Part shown: one piece after another, positions 26,319 through 35,058 of the stretch | How positions within the stretch are numbered: the first letter of the stretch is position 1 | How the letters are laid out: each line of letters opens with the position of its first letter | Assembly (NCBI RefSeq): GCF_019334805.1 | Contig: NZ_CP079822.1 | Span: 1,922,001 to 1,986,000, forward strand | DNA from: Rothia mucilaginosa | GTDB lineage: Bacteria; Actinomycetota; Actinomycetes; Actinomycetales; Micrococcaceae | Length of the DNA stretch: 64,000 nucleotides | Direction of reading: 5' to 3' | Made by a program: the position numbers and the translations under genes | Notes under the pieces: model-generated | What the model saw: only the letters and a program-made list of their open reading frames with translations | What the model was told of the DNA's origin: nothing | Database searches by the model: none

Positions 26319-27815
26319 CTACTTAGCGTACGACTCGATGAAGTTCACCAGGGTAGCGGTACCGAAACCGGTGCCTTCCTTCGGAGTAAAGCCGTACGGG
26401 GATTCCTCGTTGAACGCGGGGCCCGCAATATCCAGGTGAGCCCAGGGGATGCCCTCGCCCACGAACTCCTTCAGGAACAGGCCCGCAGTCAGCGCGCCAC
26501 CGTAACGGGAACCAATGTTCTTGATGTCAGCAACGGGGGACTCCAGGCTCTTACGCAGGTAGGACTCCAACGGCATCGGCCAGTACGCCTCACCCGCAGC
26601 AGCACCGGCTGCAATCACGCGGTCACGAATCTCCTCGTCACCGAGCAGAGCCGCAGTGCGCAGACCCAAAGCAGCCATAGCGGCACCGGTCAGGGTAGCG
26701 ATATCCAAGATGACGTCCGGGTTCGACTCGGAAGCCAGAGCGATACCATCAGCCATGACCAGGCGGCCCTCAGCGTCAGTGTTCAGAACCTCAACGGTAC
26801 GGCCATCACGCATGGTGATAATGTCCTCCGGGCGCAGTGCGTGACCGCCGGGCATGTTCTCAGCCAGGCACAGGTAACCGGTCACAGCAACCGGCACATC
26901 CAGCTCAGCGGAAGCAACCACAGCGTTCAGCACGGCAGCAGCACCCGCCATATCGCACTTCATGGTCATCATCGAAGCGGCAGGCTTCAGCGAGTTACCA
27001 CCGGTATCGAAGGTAATACCCTTACCAACCAGAGCAACGTGAGCCTTCGGGTTCTCCGGGGTGTACTTCACAACGGCAAGAACCGGCTTGCGGGGCGAAC
27101 CCTGACCAACACCGGAAATGCCGCCGAAGCCCTCCTCAGCCAGGCGGTCGTGGTGGAACAGCTCAATCTCAATGTTCGAGTAATCCTCAGCGACCTCAGC
27201 AGCGAACTCTGCGAAAGTCTCCGGGTACAGGTGCGACGGAGGCAGGTTCACCAGACGGCGAGCATCCTTAGCGGTCTCACCCAGAACCAGGGCGTGCACC
27301 AGAGCCTCTTCAGCCTCTTCCTGATCAATCGAAGAAACAATCAGAATGGACTCGATCTCTTCCTGGACCGAATCCTTGGTCTTGAAACGCAGACCCTCTT
27401 CAATGAAGTTGCCCAGCACAGCGCCGTGAGCAATAGCCTCAATTTCCTCTACCGAAGAAACGCCGAAATCGAAAGCGACCTCCTCAGCGGAACCAGCCAG
27501 CTGACGAGCCGCAGAACCGGCGGCGTAGCGCAGAGCATCCAGGCGCTCCTGACCCTCAGCGGTATCGGAGCCCAGACCCGCCAGCGCCACAATGCCGGCA
27601 CCGGTGTCCTCAAGACCGGGCAGACGCAGCAGCTGATCGGGTGCGCCCGAAGCGCCCAGCGCCTCCAGCAACTCGTTAATACCCTCAACAGAGTCCTCAG
27701 ACAGGGAGCTCGGCGCCAGGTACGGGCCGTCCGAACCCTTCAGAACGCCCAGAACCAGAACGTCAGCTTCGAGCGCTTCAAGGTCGGTGCTGTGAATAGA
27801 CAGAGACAGAGACAT
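26319..27815 (-). CDS. pepA: Leucyl aminopeptidase (M17)
   Basis: A 498-residue cytosolic M17 aminopeptidase that removes N-terminal residues from peptides using two metal ions. Seen: the catalytic domain from about residue 190, with KGITFDTGGNSLKPAASM near 260 (Lys and Asp ligands), MKCDMAGAAAV, and the signature NTDAEGRLVMADGIAL near 340. The N-terminal 180 residues form the variable domain. Length is normal. It is transcribed alone; the 431-nt upstream gap should carry its promoter. The protein can feed amino acids from peptide turnover, together with the proteasome-related PAC2 protein encoded divergently; that pairing is only positional. Confidence 0.95.
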   Translation of the reverse strand: MSLSLSIHSTDLEALEADVLVLGVLKGSDGPYLAPSSLSEDSVEGINELLEALGASGAPDQLLRLPGLEDTGAGIVALAGLGSDTAEGQERLDALRYAAGSAARQLAGSAEEVAFDFGVSSVEEIEAIAHGAVLGNFIEEGLRFKTKDSVQEEIESILIVSSIDQEEAEEALVHALVLGETAKDARRLVNLPPSHLYPETFAEFAAEVAEDYSNIEIELFHHDRLAEEGFGGISGVGQGSPRKPVLAVVKYTPENPKAHVALVGKGITFDTGGNSLKPAASMMTMKCDMAGAAAVLNAVVASAELDVPVAVTGYLCLAENMPGGHALRPEDIITMRDGRTVEVLNTDAEGRLVMADGIALASESNPDVILDIATLTGAAMAALGLRTAALLGDEEIRDRVIAAGAAAGEAYWPMPLESYLRKSLESPVADIKNIGSRYGGALTAGLFLKEFVGEGIPWAHLDIAGPAFNEESPYGFTPKEGTGFGTATLVNFIESYAK

Positions 27816-28246
27816 CGTTACTCCTTTGCGTATGTCTTCTCAAATAGTCGGGGCACATCCTCGCGCCCGAAAAACTCAACTGTAGGCCCTCGAAGAGTGA
27901 GGATGAATACCGCCGCGCAAAGCCACGCGGACTACTGCTTCTACTCTACACGGATATGTAGGAGGGCGTGAGGTTCAGCTCTCACCCCGAACAGCTGGCA
28001 GAACAGAAAAATGCACAAGAAGCCGAGCTGCAGCGCCTTAAGAACGTCGACGAGACACCAAGCAAGTTCACCTACTGCGAGAAAAGCCCGCACACTGTCG
28101 AGACAGGGCAGTAGTGGCATAAAATGAAAGACTACGGAAAGCGTCAGATAACAGAAGACGCCCCTTCGCCCCAACACCTCGGGTACCGGCAGAAAATACT
28201 AAGCCCCCCGAACGCGGCGCGAACCAGACAGAAGTGAGGAGGCGTA
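27816..28246. other. Intergenic region between divergent genes
   Basis: This 431-nt gap separates pepA (minus) and the PAC2 gene (plus). I see no credible gene: a 78-codon minus-strand frame at 27941-28177 has no ribosome site and a Cys/Phe-rich product unlike its neighbours. No clear promoter could be assigned. Confidence 0.45.
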
Positions 28247-29152
28247 ATGCTCAACCCCGAAGATCTCTACTTAGCCAACACCAAAATATTGGACGACCCC
28301 AGGATGCACGGGCTAACCCTCATCATTGCCCTCTCCAGCCCGCAAGACGCAGGATCCACCGCAGGCCAGCTCGGACAGGTGCTGCTCAGCGAACTCAAAA
28401 ACATTGAAATCGTCGAGTTCGACAGTGACCAGCTGCACGACTACCGTGCCCGCCGCCCCTACATCCGCTACGAAAAAGACCACTTCGAAAAGCCGCAATA
28501 CCCGCAGCTGAAGCTCTACGCCGTAGAAGACAGCCTCGACAAGCCGTTCCTGCTGCTCACCGGTGCTGAACCGGACCTGCAGTGGCAGCGCTTCGAAAAG
28601 GCGGTGCTGACCATCGCCCAGCGGGTCAAGCCCTCCCTGGTCGTGCTGGTCTCCGCATTCCCCATGCCGGTGCCGCATACCCGCCCCTTCCCGATTACCG
28701 CGCACGGCTCCCGCAAGGACCTGATTCGCGGCATCTCCCCGTGGAAGCCCAGCGCGGACGTGCATGCGACCATCACCAACCTGCTGGAAGTGCTCTTCAC
28801 CGAAAACGGAATCGACACCGTCGGCTTCGGCGTGAACATCCCCCAGTACATTTCGGAGGCGGACCTGCCGCAGGGCACCCTCACCGCCCTCGAACACGTG
28901 GGCATGGCGGCGCACCTCTCCCTACCCACCGAGAACCTGCGCGAAGCCGCACGCCACGTGCACAGCCAGATCAACGATCAGGTCAAGCAGAACCCCGAAA
29001 TCGGTCGCATGATCACGGCCATGGAAGAGAACTACGACGAGAACTTCCGCACCTCCGATATTGCGATTCCCCTCTCGCGACGCGACGCGCACAACGTGCC
29101 CAGCCGCGACGAGATTGGTGCGCTCTTCGAGCGGTTCCTCGACGAACAATAG
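28247..29152 (+). CDS. PAC2-family (proteasome assembly chaperone-like) protein
   Basis: A 301-residue soluble protein of the PAC2 family, whose eukaryotic members help assemble the proteasome; bacterial members are uncharacterised and are common in actinobacteria. Seen: LTLIIALSSPQDAGSTAGQL near residue 25, the DYRARRPYIRYEKDHF block near 65, LLLTGAEPDLQW near 100, SAFPMPVPHTRP near 140, FGVNIPQYISEADLPQG near 200, and a charged C-terminal helix region ending in RDEIGALFERFLDEQ. The Shine-Dalgarno AGGAGG lies just before the ATG. No proteasome subunit gene is present in the window, so a link to it is only by family name. Confidence 0.88.
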   Translation: MLNPEDLYLANTKILDDPRMHGLTLIIALSSPQDAGSTAGQLGQVLLSELKNIEIVEFDSDQLHDYRARRPYIRYEKDHFEKPQYPQLKLYAVEDSLDKPFLLLTGAEPDLQWQRFEKAVLTIAQRVKPSLVVLVSAFPMPVPHTRPFPITAHGSRKDLIRGISPWKPSADVHATITNLLEVLFTENGIDTVGFGVNIPQYISEADLPQGTLTALEHVGMAAHLSLPTENLREAARHVHSQINDQVKQNPEIGRMITAMEENYDENFRTSDIAIPLSRRDAHNVPSRDEIGALFERFLDEQ

Positions 29153-29285
29153 ATGCGCGCAGTAGGGGACGCTGCGGGGGAGTGTGAGACATAGGGGAGC
29201 GGATGGGTTGCCCGCCGGGTAGCACGTTACAGATATTGCCCGCCAGGTATTGCGTGACAGATTATGACGCGGCACCCCGCGCCGC

Positions 29286-29376
29286 TGTGGACAAACCTCG
29301 GTGAACAAACGAACAATACGAATAAATCTGTGGAACCTTCGGACACATGAACCGAAGTATCCACAGATTTATTTGT
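29286..29376. promoter_or_regulatory. DnaA-box-like site and 25-bp-arm palindrome
   Basis: TTGTCCACA (minus strand, 29286-29294) equals the actinobacterial DnaA-box consensus. Just downstream, arms at 29318-29342 and 29352-29376 form an imperfect inverted repeat: 22 of 25 positions pair, with a 9-nt loop. The right arm contains GTATCCACA, one base from another DnaA box. The element stands 41 nt before the DUF4192 gene. It could be a terminator for the PAC2 gene, an operator, or a DnaA-titration site; the sequence does not decide. Confidence 0.5.
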
Positions 29377-29416
29377 ATAACCTGCGCACCCGCGCAAACC
29401 ATGCCACCGTGAAGGC

Positions 29417-31300
29417 ATGAACGCAAACAATACCTCCAACGGCAATATCCCCAACAACGACCACCTCCGCAGCGACCACCTCCACGGCGACTACGACACG
29501 CCCCCGCCCATCCGCAACGAATACGACGTGCTCAGCTGCGCCCTCCACCAGCACGGCTACTGGCCCGACCACTCACTCATCATCCTCACCGCAACCGACA
29601 ACACCCTCGGCCCCAGCCTGCGCGTCAACCTACCCGACGAACCCTGCACCCACAGCGAACGCGCCGACTTCCTGCACGAAACCTTCGCCAAACTCCCCAC
29701 CTGCCACAACGGCGAAACCCTCACCCGCTTCTACGCCATCATCATCGACGGCGACAACACCGTACGCCAACGCCAACTGCACCCCAACACCGCACAACTT
29801 GCCGCCATCGAAGAAATCCAACGGGACGTCGACACCCAAATCCCCATCAACGCATGGCTCCACCTGCTCCACGACCCGCGCATCGTCAGCGAACTACGTT
29901 GCGAAGACGTCATCTACGCAGGCGGCGCCAGCATCTGGGCGCTTGACCCCGAACAGCAGGCACTCACCCTCCTGGCACCCATCGAAGAAATCCGCCACAG
30001 CAGCTACTACACCTGGCTCACCCGCCACGGCGACACCATCGCCGACACCGCCGAACACAACTACGCCCACAGCCCCTGGGACACCGACCCCACAACCAAC
30101 CCCGAAACCCGCCACGACTGGGAAAACGCCGTAGAACTCTGGGACCACACCCACACCACCCGCCACGAAGAAGCCCGCAAAGGTGTCCGCACCATCTACC
30201 GTCAAGCCCAAATCGACCTCTGCTACTGGGACGCCGCCATCAACGCCGCCGCGCACCTGCTCACCACCCACCCGGTTGATGATGCCGATGCGCCCACCAT
30301 CGGCGACGCGCCCACCATCGGTGACGCACTCCGCGAACTCATCCCCGCCGAAGTCGCCGGGCACCTACGCGCCTCCATCGCACCGGCAGCCCTCAACCCC
30401 ATCACCGCCGAAATGCTCACCTACCTCGCCGGCTACGGACTCAACCACGCCCAAAAAGCGCTCGCCTACCTGCACTACTCCGCCCAATACACCTACCACG
30501 CCTTCGGAGGCGAATACCCCAGCACCAACCTCGCACCGCTCGAACCGCCCCACTACGGCACCCGCATCACCCGCAAAACCTATATACCCGCCAGCTTCAC
30601 CCACGCGTTCAGTACCGCGCCCGGCATCGAACAGGGGTACGTACGCGCCGTGCCCGAAAAATGCGTGCAATGGCAAGACTGGATCCGCCGCACTCACCGC
30701 ACGATTCAAGAGAGCCGCACCATTCAACAGAACCGCAGCAACCAGCACACCAACCTCAACGGCTGGGCACTCGAAAACCTCACCCCCGCCGACCTCGCCA
30801 GCGCCGCCGAACTCAACACCATCAGCCGCGACCTGCTCCCACGCCTCGAGGAACACCCCAAAGACCACAACGCCCACAACAAACTCGAAAACCTCAAACA
30901 ACGAATCGACGAAAGCTGCACCAACAGCGAATACCTCACCAAACACCACGCCGTCTACACCCACTACCTCAACGCCCTCAAAGGAAAACTAGACAGCCCC
31001 CACTGGGCACGCCTCAACGCACTCGAACTACTCACCAGCCTGCTCACACCCCACAGCACCGACGGAGAATACGCCGAACTACGCAACACCCAAGCCTGGG
31101 CCAACTGGTACAAGGGCTACAGCACCTACGCCCGCATGCTCCGCCAAGAAGCCCACCGCCACACATGCGGAAAGGACCTCAACATCCTCGATGTACACCT
31201 CAACGCAGGCAACCTACCCGCCTGGATCAAATACACCATCTGCGGCGAACCCGGAACACACCGCGAACCCATCAGCACCCTCAAACCCCGAAAACCTTAA
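29417..31300 (+). CDS. DUF4192-domain protein
   Basis: A 627-residue actinobacterial protein. The first half carries the DUF4192 pattern (about residues 30-330: LSCALHQHGYWPDHSLIILT, later YAGGASIWALDPEQQALTLL and SYYTWLTRHGDT); the domain has no known function. The second half, rich in His, Asn, Thr and Glu, reads LTPADLASAAELNTI and DHNAHNKLENLKQRID and looks helical; I do not recognise it. No signal peptide or membrane segment is present. A 15-nt duplication produces DAPTIGDAPTIGDA near residue 295. Codons ending in C dominate strongly (ACC, CAC, AAC), more than in most neighbours. It stands alone, after a palindrome and before a two-unit tandem repeat. Start ATG 29417 lacks a strong ribosome site. 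Confidence 0.8.
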   Translation: MNANNTSNGNIPNNDHLRSDHLHGDYDTPPPIRNEYDVLSCALHQHGYWPDHSLIILTATDNTLGPSLRVNLPDEPCTHSERADFLHETFAKLPTCHNGETLTRFYAIIIDGDNTVRQRQLHPNTAQLAAIEEIQRDVDTQIPINAWLHLLHDPRIVSELRCEDVIYAGGASIWALDPEQQALTLLAPIEEIRHSSYYTWLTRHGDTIADTAEHNYAHSPWDTDPTTNPETRHDWENAVELWDHTHTTRHEEARKGVRTIYRQAQIDLCYWDAAINAAAHLLTTHPVDDADAPTIGDAPTIGDALRELIPAEVAGHLRASIAPAALNPITAEMLTYLAGYGLNHAQKALAYLHYSAQYTYHAFGGEYPSTNLAPLEPPHYGTRITRKTYIPASFTHAFSTAPGIEQGYVRAVPEKCVQWQDWIRRTHRTIQESRTIQQNRSNQHTNLNGWALENLTPADLASAAELNTISRDLLPRLEEHPKDHNAHNKLENLKQRIDESCTNSEYLTKHHAVYTHYLNALKGKLDSPHWARLNALELLTSLLTPHSTDGEYAELRNTQAWANWYKGYSTYARMLRQEAHRHTCGKDLNILDVHLNAGNLPAWIKYTICGEPGTHREPISTLKPRKP

Positions 31301-31304
31301 AAGC

Positions 31305-31330
31305 CCGGCACCTAAAACCGGCACCTAAAA
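31305..31330 (+). repeat. 13-bp tandem duplication after the DUF4192 stop
   Basis: CCGGCACCTAAAA occurs twice without change (31305-31317 and 31318-31330), starting 5 nt after the stop codon. Confidence 0.85.
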
Positions 31331-31470
31331 GCGAGGTACAAAACGAGGGAGGGGCGCGCCACCGGGCACGCCCCTCCCGCACACAGCCGCACTCACCCAA
31401 AACCAGGCCCACAAGCCACCCAAACAGCGCGTCAAGTTGAAAGCAACCAAAAATCTGCAATACTTATATA

Positions 31471-31499
31471 TTGACCCCGTACAGTCAATGCGCTATAAC
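31471..31499 (+). promoter_or_regulatory. Housekeeping promoter of sigA
   Basis: TTGACC (31471-31476), a 17-nt spacer and TATAAC (31494-31499) make the clearest sigma-70-type promoter in the window, about 200 nt before the sigA start. The long leader that follows has a hairpin at 31649-31670. Otherwise the 395-nt gap 31301-31695 holds only the tandem repeat. Confidence 0.75.
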
Positions 31500-31648
31500 G
31501 CGCCCTCAAACCGCTCCACACAACGAGCAACGGAACCCTGCAAACCGCCCAACGCACGCGGAATAAAACCCGCCCCCACAGCGTTAAACCAGATAAACGC
31601 AGCAAACACCCCGACCGAGGACGCCAGCACAGACTTGACAGGGTCTTA

Positions 31649-31670
31649 GGTGTTTTGCAAACAAAACACC
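31649..31670 (+). promoter_or_regulatory. Perfect hairpin in the sigA leader
   Basis: GGTGTTTTG-CAAA-CAAAACACC is a perfect 9-bp inverted repeat with a 4-nt loop, 25 nt before the GTG start of sigA and 14 nt before its AAAGGG ribosome site. TTGACA (31635-31640) lies just upstream. It could be an mRNA hairpin that adjusts translation or a DNA operator. Confidence 0.5.
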
Positions 31671-31695
31671 CCACCACAAGCCAGAAAGGGTTCTA

Positions 31696-33075
31696 GTGGC
31701 ACCTGCAACCAGCAAGAAGACCGTGACCGGCGACGCAACCGAAGAAACCGTCGCAAAAACCACCACCAAGACCACCCGCACCAAGAAGGCAACCACCAAA
31801 GCCGCAGCGGCAACCGAAGACACCACCGGTGCAACCGCCGAAACCGGTGCTGAAACCACTGCCGAAACTACTGCCGAAACCGAGGCAGACAAGCCCAAGC
31901 GCACCCGCAAAACCACCACCAAAACCGCAACCAAGCGCAAGACCGGTGGCCGCCGCAAAAAGAGCGACGACGAATTCGACCTCGCACTCGACGAAGACCT
32001 CGACACCACCGACAGCGAAGACGAAACCGACGAAGAAGACGAAGAAACCGCAGCCAAAAAAGAAGAAAAGAAGGCCGCAGAAGAAGTAGCAGCCAAAGGC
32101 TCCGGCTTCGTCCTCACCGCAAACGACGACGACGACGCACCCGCACAGCGCGTCGTCACCCCCGGCGCAACCGCCGACCCCGTCAAGGACTACCTCAAGC
32201 AAATCGGCAAAGTCTCCCTGCTCAACGCACAGCAGGAAGTCGACCTCGCCAAGCGCATCGAAGCAGGCCTCTACGCCGAACACAAGCTCGCTGAAAACCC
32301 CGACATGGACAAAGACCTCAAGAAAGCCCTGCGTTGGGTCGTCCACGACGGCAAGCGAGCCAAAAACCACCTGCTCGAAGCCAACCTGCGACTCGTCGTC
32401 TCCCTCGCCAAGCGCTACACCGGCCGCGGCATGCTCTTCCTCGACCTCATCCAGGAAGGCAACCTCGGCCTCATCCGCGCCGTCGAAAAGTTCGACTACT
32501 CCAAGGGCTTCAAGTTCTCCACCTACGCAACCTGGTGGATCCGCCAGGCCATCACCCGCGCAATGGCAGACCAAGCCCGCACCATCCGCATCCCCGTGCA
32601 CATGGTAGAAGTCATCAACAAGCTCGCCCGCGTGCAGCGCCAGATGCTCCAGGACCTCGGCCGCGAACCCACCCCCGAAGAACTCGGCAAGGAACTCGAC
32701 ATGACCCCCGAAAAGGTCATCGAAGTCCAGAAGTACGGCCGCGAACCCATCTCCCTGCACACCCCCCTCGGTGAAGACGGCGACTCCGAATTCGGCGACC
32801 TCATCGAAGACTCCGAAGCAGTCGTCCCCGCAGACGCAGTGTCCTTCACCCTTCTGCAGGAACAGCTCCACTCCGTACTCGACACCCTCTCCGAGCGTGA
32901 AGCCGGCGTGGTCGCAATGCGCTTCGGCATGACCGACGGCCAGCCCAAGACCCTCGACGAAATCGGCAAGGTCTACGGCGTGACCCGCGAACGAATCCGC
33001 CAGATCGAGTCCAAGACCATGTCTAAGCTCCGTCACCCGTCGCGTTCGCAGGTACTGCGCGACTACCTGGACTAG
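31696..33075 (+). CDS. sigA: Primary RNA polymerase sigma factor (SigA/HrdB)
   Basis: A 459-residue group 1 sigma factor that directs RNA polymerase to housekeeping promoters. The first 140 residues are low-complexity: Thr/Lys/Ala-rich ([17 protein letters not shown]), then strongly acidic ([12 protein letters not shown]). The folded part follows: region 1.2 ([20 protein letters not shown]), region 2 with [20 protein letters not shown] and [20 protein letters not shown], region 3 ([20 protein letters not shown]) and region 4 with [16 protein letters not shown] and the [18 protein letters not shown]. Start is GTG 31696 with AAAGGG upstream. A sharp terminator follows at 33225. This is most likely the essential sigma factor rather than a group 2 paralogue because of the full length and acidic N-terminal part. 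Confidence 0.95.
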   Translation: MAPATSKKTVTGDATEETVAKTTTKTTRTKKATTKAAAATEDTTGATAETGAETTAETTAETEADKPKRTRKTTTKTATKRKTGGRRKKSDDEFDLALDEDLDTTDSEDETDEEDEETAAKKEEKKAAEEVAAKGSGFVLTANDDDDAPAQRVVTPGATADPVKDYLKQIGKVSLLNAQQEVDLAKRIEAGLYAEHKLAENPDMDKDLKKALRWVVHDGKRAKNHLLEANLRLVVSLAKRYTGRGMLFLDLIQEGNLGLIRAVEKFDYSKGFKFSTYATWWIRQAITRAMADQARTIRIPVHMVEVINKLARVQRQMLQDLGREPTPEELGKELDMTPEKVIEVQKYGREPISLHTPLGEDGDSEFGDLIEDSEAVVPADAVSFTLLQEQLHSVLDTLSEREAGVVAMRFGMTDGQPKTLDEIGKVYGVTRERIRQIESKTMSKLRHPSRSQVLRDYLD

Positions 33076-33113
33076 GAAACATCACCTAGATTGAGCGGAC
33101 GTAGCCGGTTCCC

Positions 33114-33180
33114 GCTCGCGGGGGAGTGCCCCCTCTGCGGCGCTGAGCGCCTTGAGGACGGAGCCCCCGCTCCGCGTGAC
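33114..33180. repeat. Intergenic repeat family A, copy 1
   Basis: A 67-bp unit made of GCTCGCGGGGGAGTGCCCCC, TCTGCGGCGC, then GCGCCTTGAGGACGGAGC and CCCCGCTCCGCGTGA. It contains several small inverted repeats (GGGGGAGTGCCCCC; GGAGC...GCTCC). Other copies are at 33337, 34694, 34813 (partial) and 34912, all between genes. No coding role is apparent. Confidence 0.85.
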
Positions 33181-33224
33181 CGGCTACTCCGTAAAGGCTT
33201 AGTTTTGCTAGTTCTAGCACATAC

Positions 33225-33260
33225 AGAAAAGGCTCTCCGAGATACCGGAGAGCCTTTTCT
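33225..33260 (+). terminator. Terminator of sigA
   Basis: AGAAAAGGCTCTCCG and CGGAGAGCCTTTTCT make a perfect 15-bp stem with a 6-nt loop, 150 nt past the sigA stop and just after repeat copy 1. Confidence 0.85.
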
Positions 33261-33336
33261 GCGTATATAAACAGTTTGTATATGCGGCACGCGGTCGATG
33301 CTCGCGTAAGTTTTGCACAGCCGGCTTGCGGACGAT

Positions 33337-33425
33337 GCTCGCGGGGGAGTGCCCCCTCTGCGGCGCCCCAATAAGTAAATGAGCCAGCCGCCTTGAGGAT
33401 GGGGCCTCCGCCATTACGCATGTCC
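33337..33425. repeat. Intergenic repeat family A, copy 2 (with insertion)
   Basis: The first half (GCTCGCGGGGGAGTGCCCCC TCTGCGGCGC) is identical to copy 1; about 20 unrelated bases interrupt before CCGCCTTGAGGATGGGGC, a changed version of the second half. The copy ends shortly before the stop codon of the ADP-ribosylglycohydrolase gene. Together with copy 1 and the sigA terminator it fills the 375-nt gap. Confidence 0.8.
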
Positions 33426-33450
33426 GCTGCGCCGTTGAGGTTCAGCGCCG

Positions 33451-34596
33451 CTACAGGCTCAGCTGGCGCAGATAGCGGTCCGCCACCGCCTCCACCTGAT
33501 CCAAACCACTCACACGACCCAGCGCCTCCGACCACGCATCAGCCTCATCGCCACCCACCGGGAAACCAGCCGCCGCCCACAACGCCGCCGTCATCGCACC
33601 CACCGAATCCGAATCCGAATCCACCGACACCGCACGGCACAACCCCTCAAACAGGGCACCACGCACCGTCGCATCATCAGCATCAGCCGGCAGACTCTTC
33701 ACAGCATCCGCCGCGCACCAGAGAGCCACACCCAACAGCTCAGGCGCCGTCCAACCCGTACCAAAATGCTCCGCCACAGCCTCCGGAACCGGCACCGTAC
33801 CGCCCTCCAACAGCTCGATGGCACGACTCAACGCCGCCGCCGTACGCGAAGCATCACCCGGAATCGAATCATCCGCCGCCACCGAACCACACCACGACAG
33901 CACACAACGCGCCGCCTCCAACAACGCACCAAACGAGCCCGACGGAGACGCCAACAAGTCACGCACCAGTAACGCATACGCCGCCGCCGAAGCCAACGCC
34001 TCCGGATGCCCATGCGTCAACGCCGCCGCACGCACCGCCAACAAAACCACCGTACGCTCCTGCGCCACCGGCAACACACCCAACGCCGCCGAACGCACCA
34101 ACGCACCACTACCCAAAGCATCAGGATTCAACGACTTCGACACCAACTGCATCTCACCCGAACCCAACGCCCGCAACGTCGCCGCACCCGGACCACGACG
34201 AGCCGTCAACTCCGACGAACCATCAATCTCACGATCCAACGAAAACGGCGCAGACTCCGGCAGGCTCTCACCAATACCGCGGAACCACCGCAAATACGCC
34301 AACCACAGACACGCCAACTCATCCGCCGCCGCGCCCTCATTATTCCACTCCAAAACCTCAGTCAAAGCGTCCAGCGTGAAACACGTCAGCTGCGTATCAT
34401 CACTGACCAGCAGCTCACCAAACGCCGAATCCCACGGCTTAGGGGCGCGCTCCGCAATCTGCTCAGCCGACAACAACTCCAACGGATAACCCAGCGCATC
34501 ACCCAACGCAGACGCACGCAACAAGCCGCGCACCCTGCCCGCAAACTCAGCCGAAACCTCAGGTGCATGCGTGAACTCAACAGAAGAAAAACTCAT
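33451..34596 (-). CDS. ADP-ribosylglycohydrolase-family protein
   Basis: A 381-residue protein of the DraG/ARH family, which removes ADP-ribose from proteins or cleaves related ribosyl compounds with two Mg2+ ions. Seen: GLLRASALGDALGYPLEL (residues about 23-40), the metal-binding SDDTQLTCFTLDAL near 65, GPGAATLRALGSGEM near 140, GSGALVRSAALGVLP near 162, and the C-terminal metal site DSDSDSVGAMTAALWAAAGF near 325-345. I start at ATG 34596 (MSFSSVEF); a GTG at 34677 would add 27 residues that look like translated spacer. The ribosome site is weak. Repeats of family A lie on both sides, and the codon pattern is strongly C-rich on the opposite strand. Substrate unknown. Confidence 0.87.
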   Translation of the reverse strand: MSFSSVEFTHAPEVSAEFAGRVRGLLRASALGDALGYPLELLSAEQIAERAPKPWDSAFGELLVSDDTQLTCFTLDALTEVLEWNNEGAAADELACLWLAYLRWFRGIGESLPESAPFSLDREIDGSSELTARRGPGAATLRALGSGEMQLVSKSLNPDALGSGALVRSAALGVLPVAQERTVVLLAVRAAALTHGHPEALASAAAYALLVRDLLASPSGSFGALLEAARCVLSWCGSVAADDSIPGDASRTAAALSRAIELLEGGTVPVPEAVAEHFGTGWTAPELLGVALWCAADAVKSLPADADDATVRGALFEGLCRAVSVDSDSDSVGAMTAALWAAAGFPVGGDEADAWSEALGRVSGLDQVEAVADRYLRQLSL

Positions 34597-34693
34597 AGGG
34601 CGATTATCCCACGGGTGCTTAGGATGCGTGGGGGATGTACCAGTCGACTTTGTGCTCAGGATGTGCGGGGGTACCAAGTGGCTTCGTGCTCAT

Positions 34694-34762
34694 GCTCGCG
34701 GGGGAGTGCCCCCTCTGCGGCGCCGGGGCGCCTTGAGGACGGAGCCCCCGCTCCGCATGAGC
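34694..34762. repeat. Intergenic repeat family A, copy 3
   Basis: A 69-bp copy with the same order as copy 1: GCTCGCGGGGGAGTGCCCCC, TCTGCGGCGC, GCGCCTTGAGGACGGAGC, CCCCGCTCCGCATGAGC. Confidence 0.85.
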
Positions 34763-34812
34763 ACTTACGCCGCGGTAGGATGCCTACTCCGCGGATGGGG
34801 AGACACCGGGGA

Positions 34813-34836
34813 AGGAGCCCTCGCTCCGCATGAGCA
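34813..34836. repeat. Intergenic repeat family A, partial copy
   Basis: Only the right end is present (GGAGCCCTCGCTCCGCATGA), followed by GCACCTACGCCG as after copy 3, suggesting duplication with loss of the left part. Confidence 0.7.
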
Positions 34837-34911
34837 CCTACGCCGAGGATGGTTGGCTACTCTTCCTCGCCGGGAATGGAGAGGCTTAGACAAAAACGGC
34901 TTTGCGCTCAT

Positions 34912-34979
34912 GCTCGCGGGGGAGTGCCCCCTCTGCGGCGCTGGGGCGCCTTGAGGACGGAGCCCCCGTTCCGCGTGAG
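34912..34979. repeat. Intergenic repeat family A, copy 4
   Basis: A 68-bp copy almost identical to copy 3 (differences CGCTGGGG for CGCCGGGG, CCCCGTTCCGCG for CCCCGCTCCGCA). It lies 79 nt before the sbcD start. Confidence 0.85.
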
Positions 34980-35058
34980 TGCCTGCGCCGCGGTGGGGTC
35001 TGAACCGCGAATGACGAACTGTGAGGCGCAAAACATGACGCAGTGCCATACTGAAACC

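Larger units (their letters stand above)
34597..35058. other. Repeat-filled gap between divergent genes
   Basis: This 462-nt gap between the ADP-ribosylglycohydrolase gene (minus) and sbcD (plus) is made largely of repeat family A copies and repeats of the linking phrases (CATGAGCACxTACGCCG). Open frames here are repeat translations. I could not assign a promoter for sbcD. Confidence 0.6.

Noticed and set aside
27941..28177. 78-codon minus-strand frame between pepA and the PAC2 gene
   Set aside because: Cys/Phe/Leu-rich product without ribosome site or known pattern.
29286..29376. Chromosomal replication origin
   Set aside because: Only two DnaA-like boxes, no dnaA/dnaN neighbours, no long A+T-rich unwinding region.
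33086..33535. Frames translating repeat family A and antisense gene ends
   Set aside because: The similar peptides seen at several places (for example GGTPPRA) come from the DNA repeat, not from a gene family.
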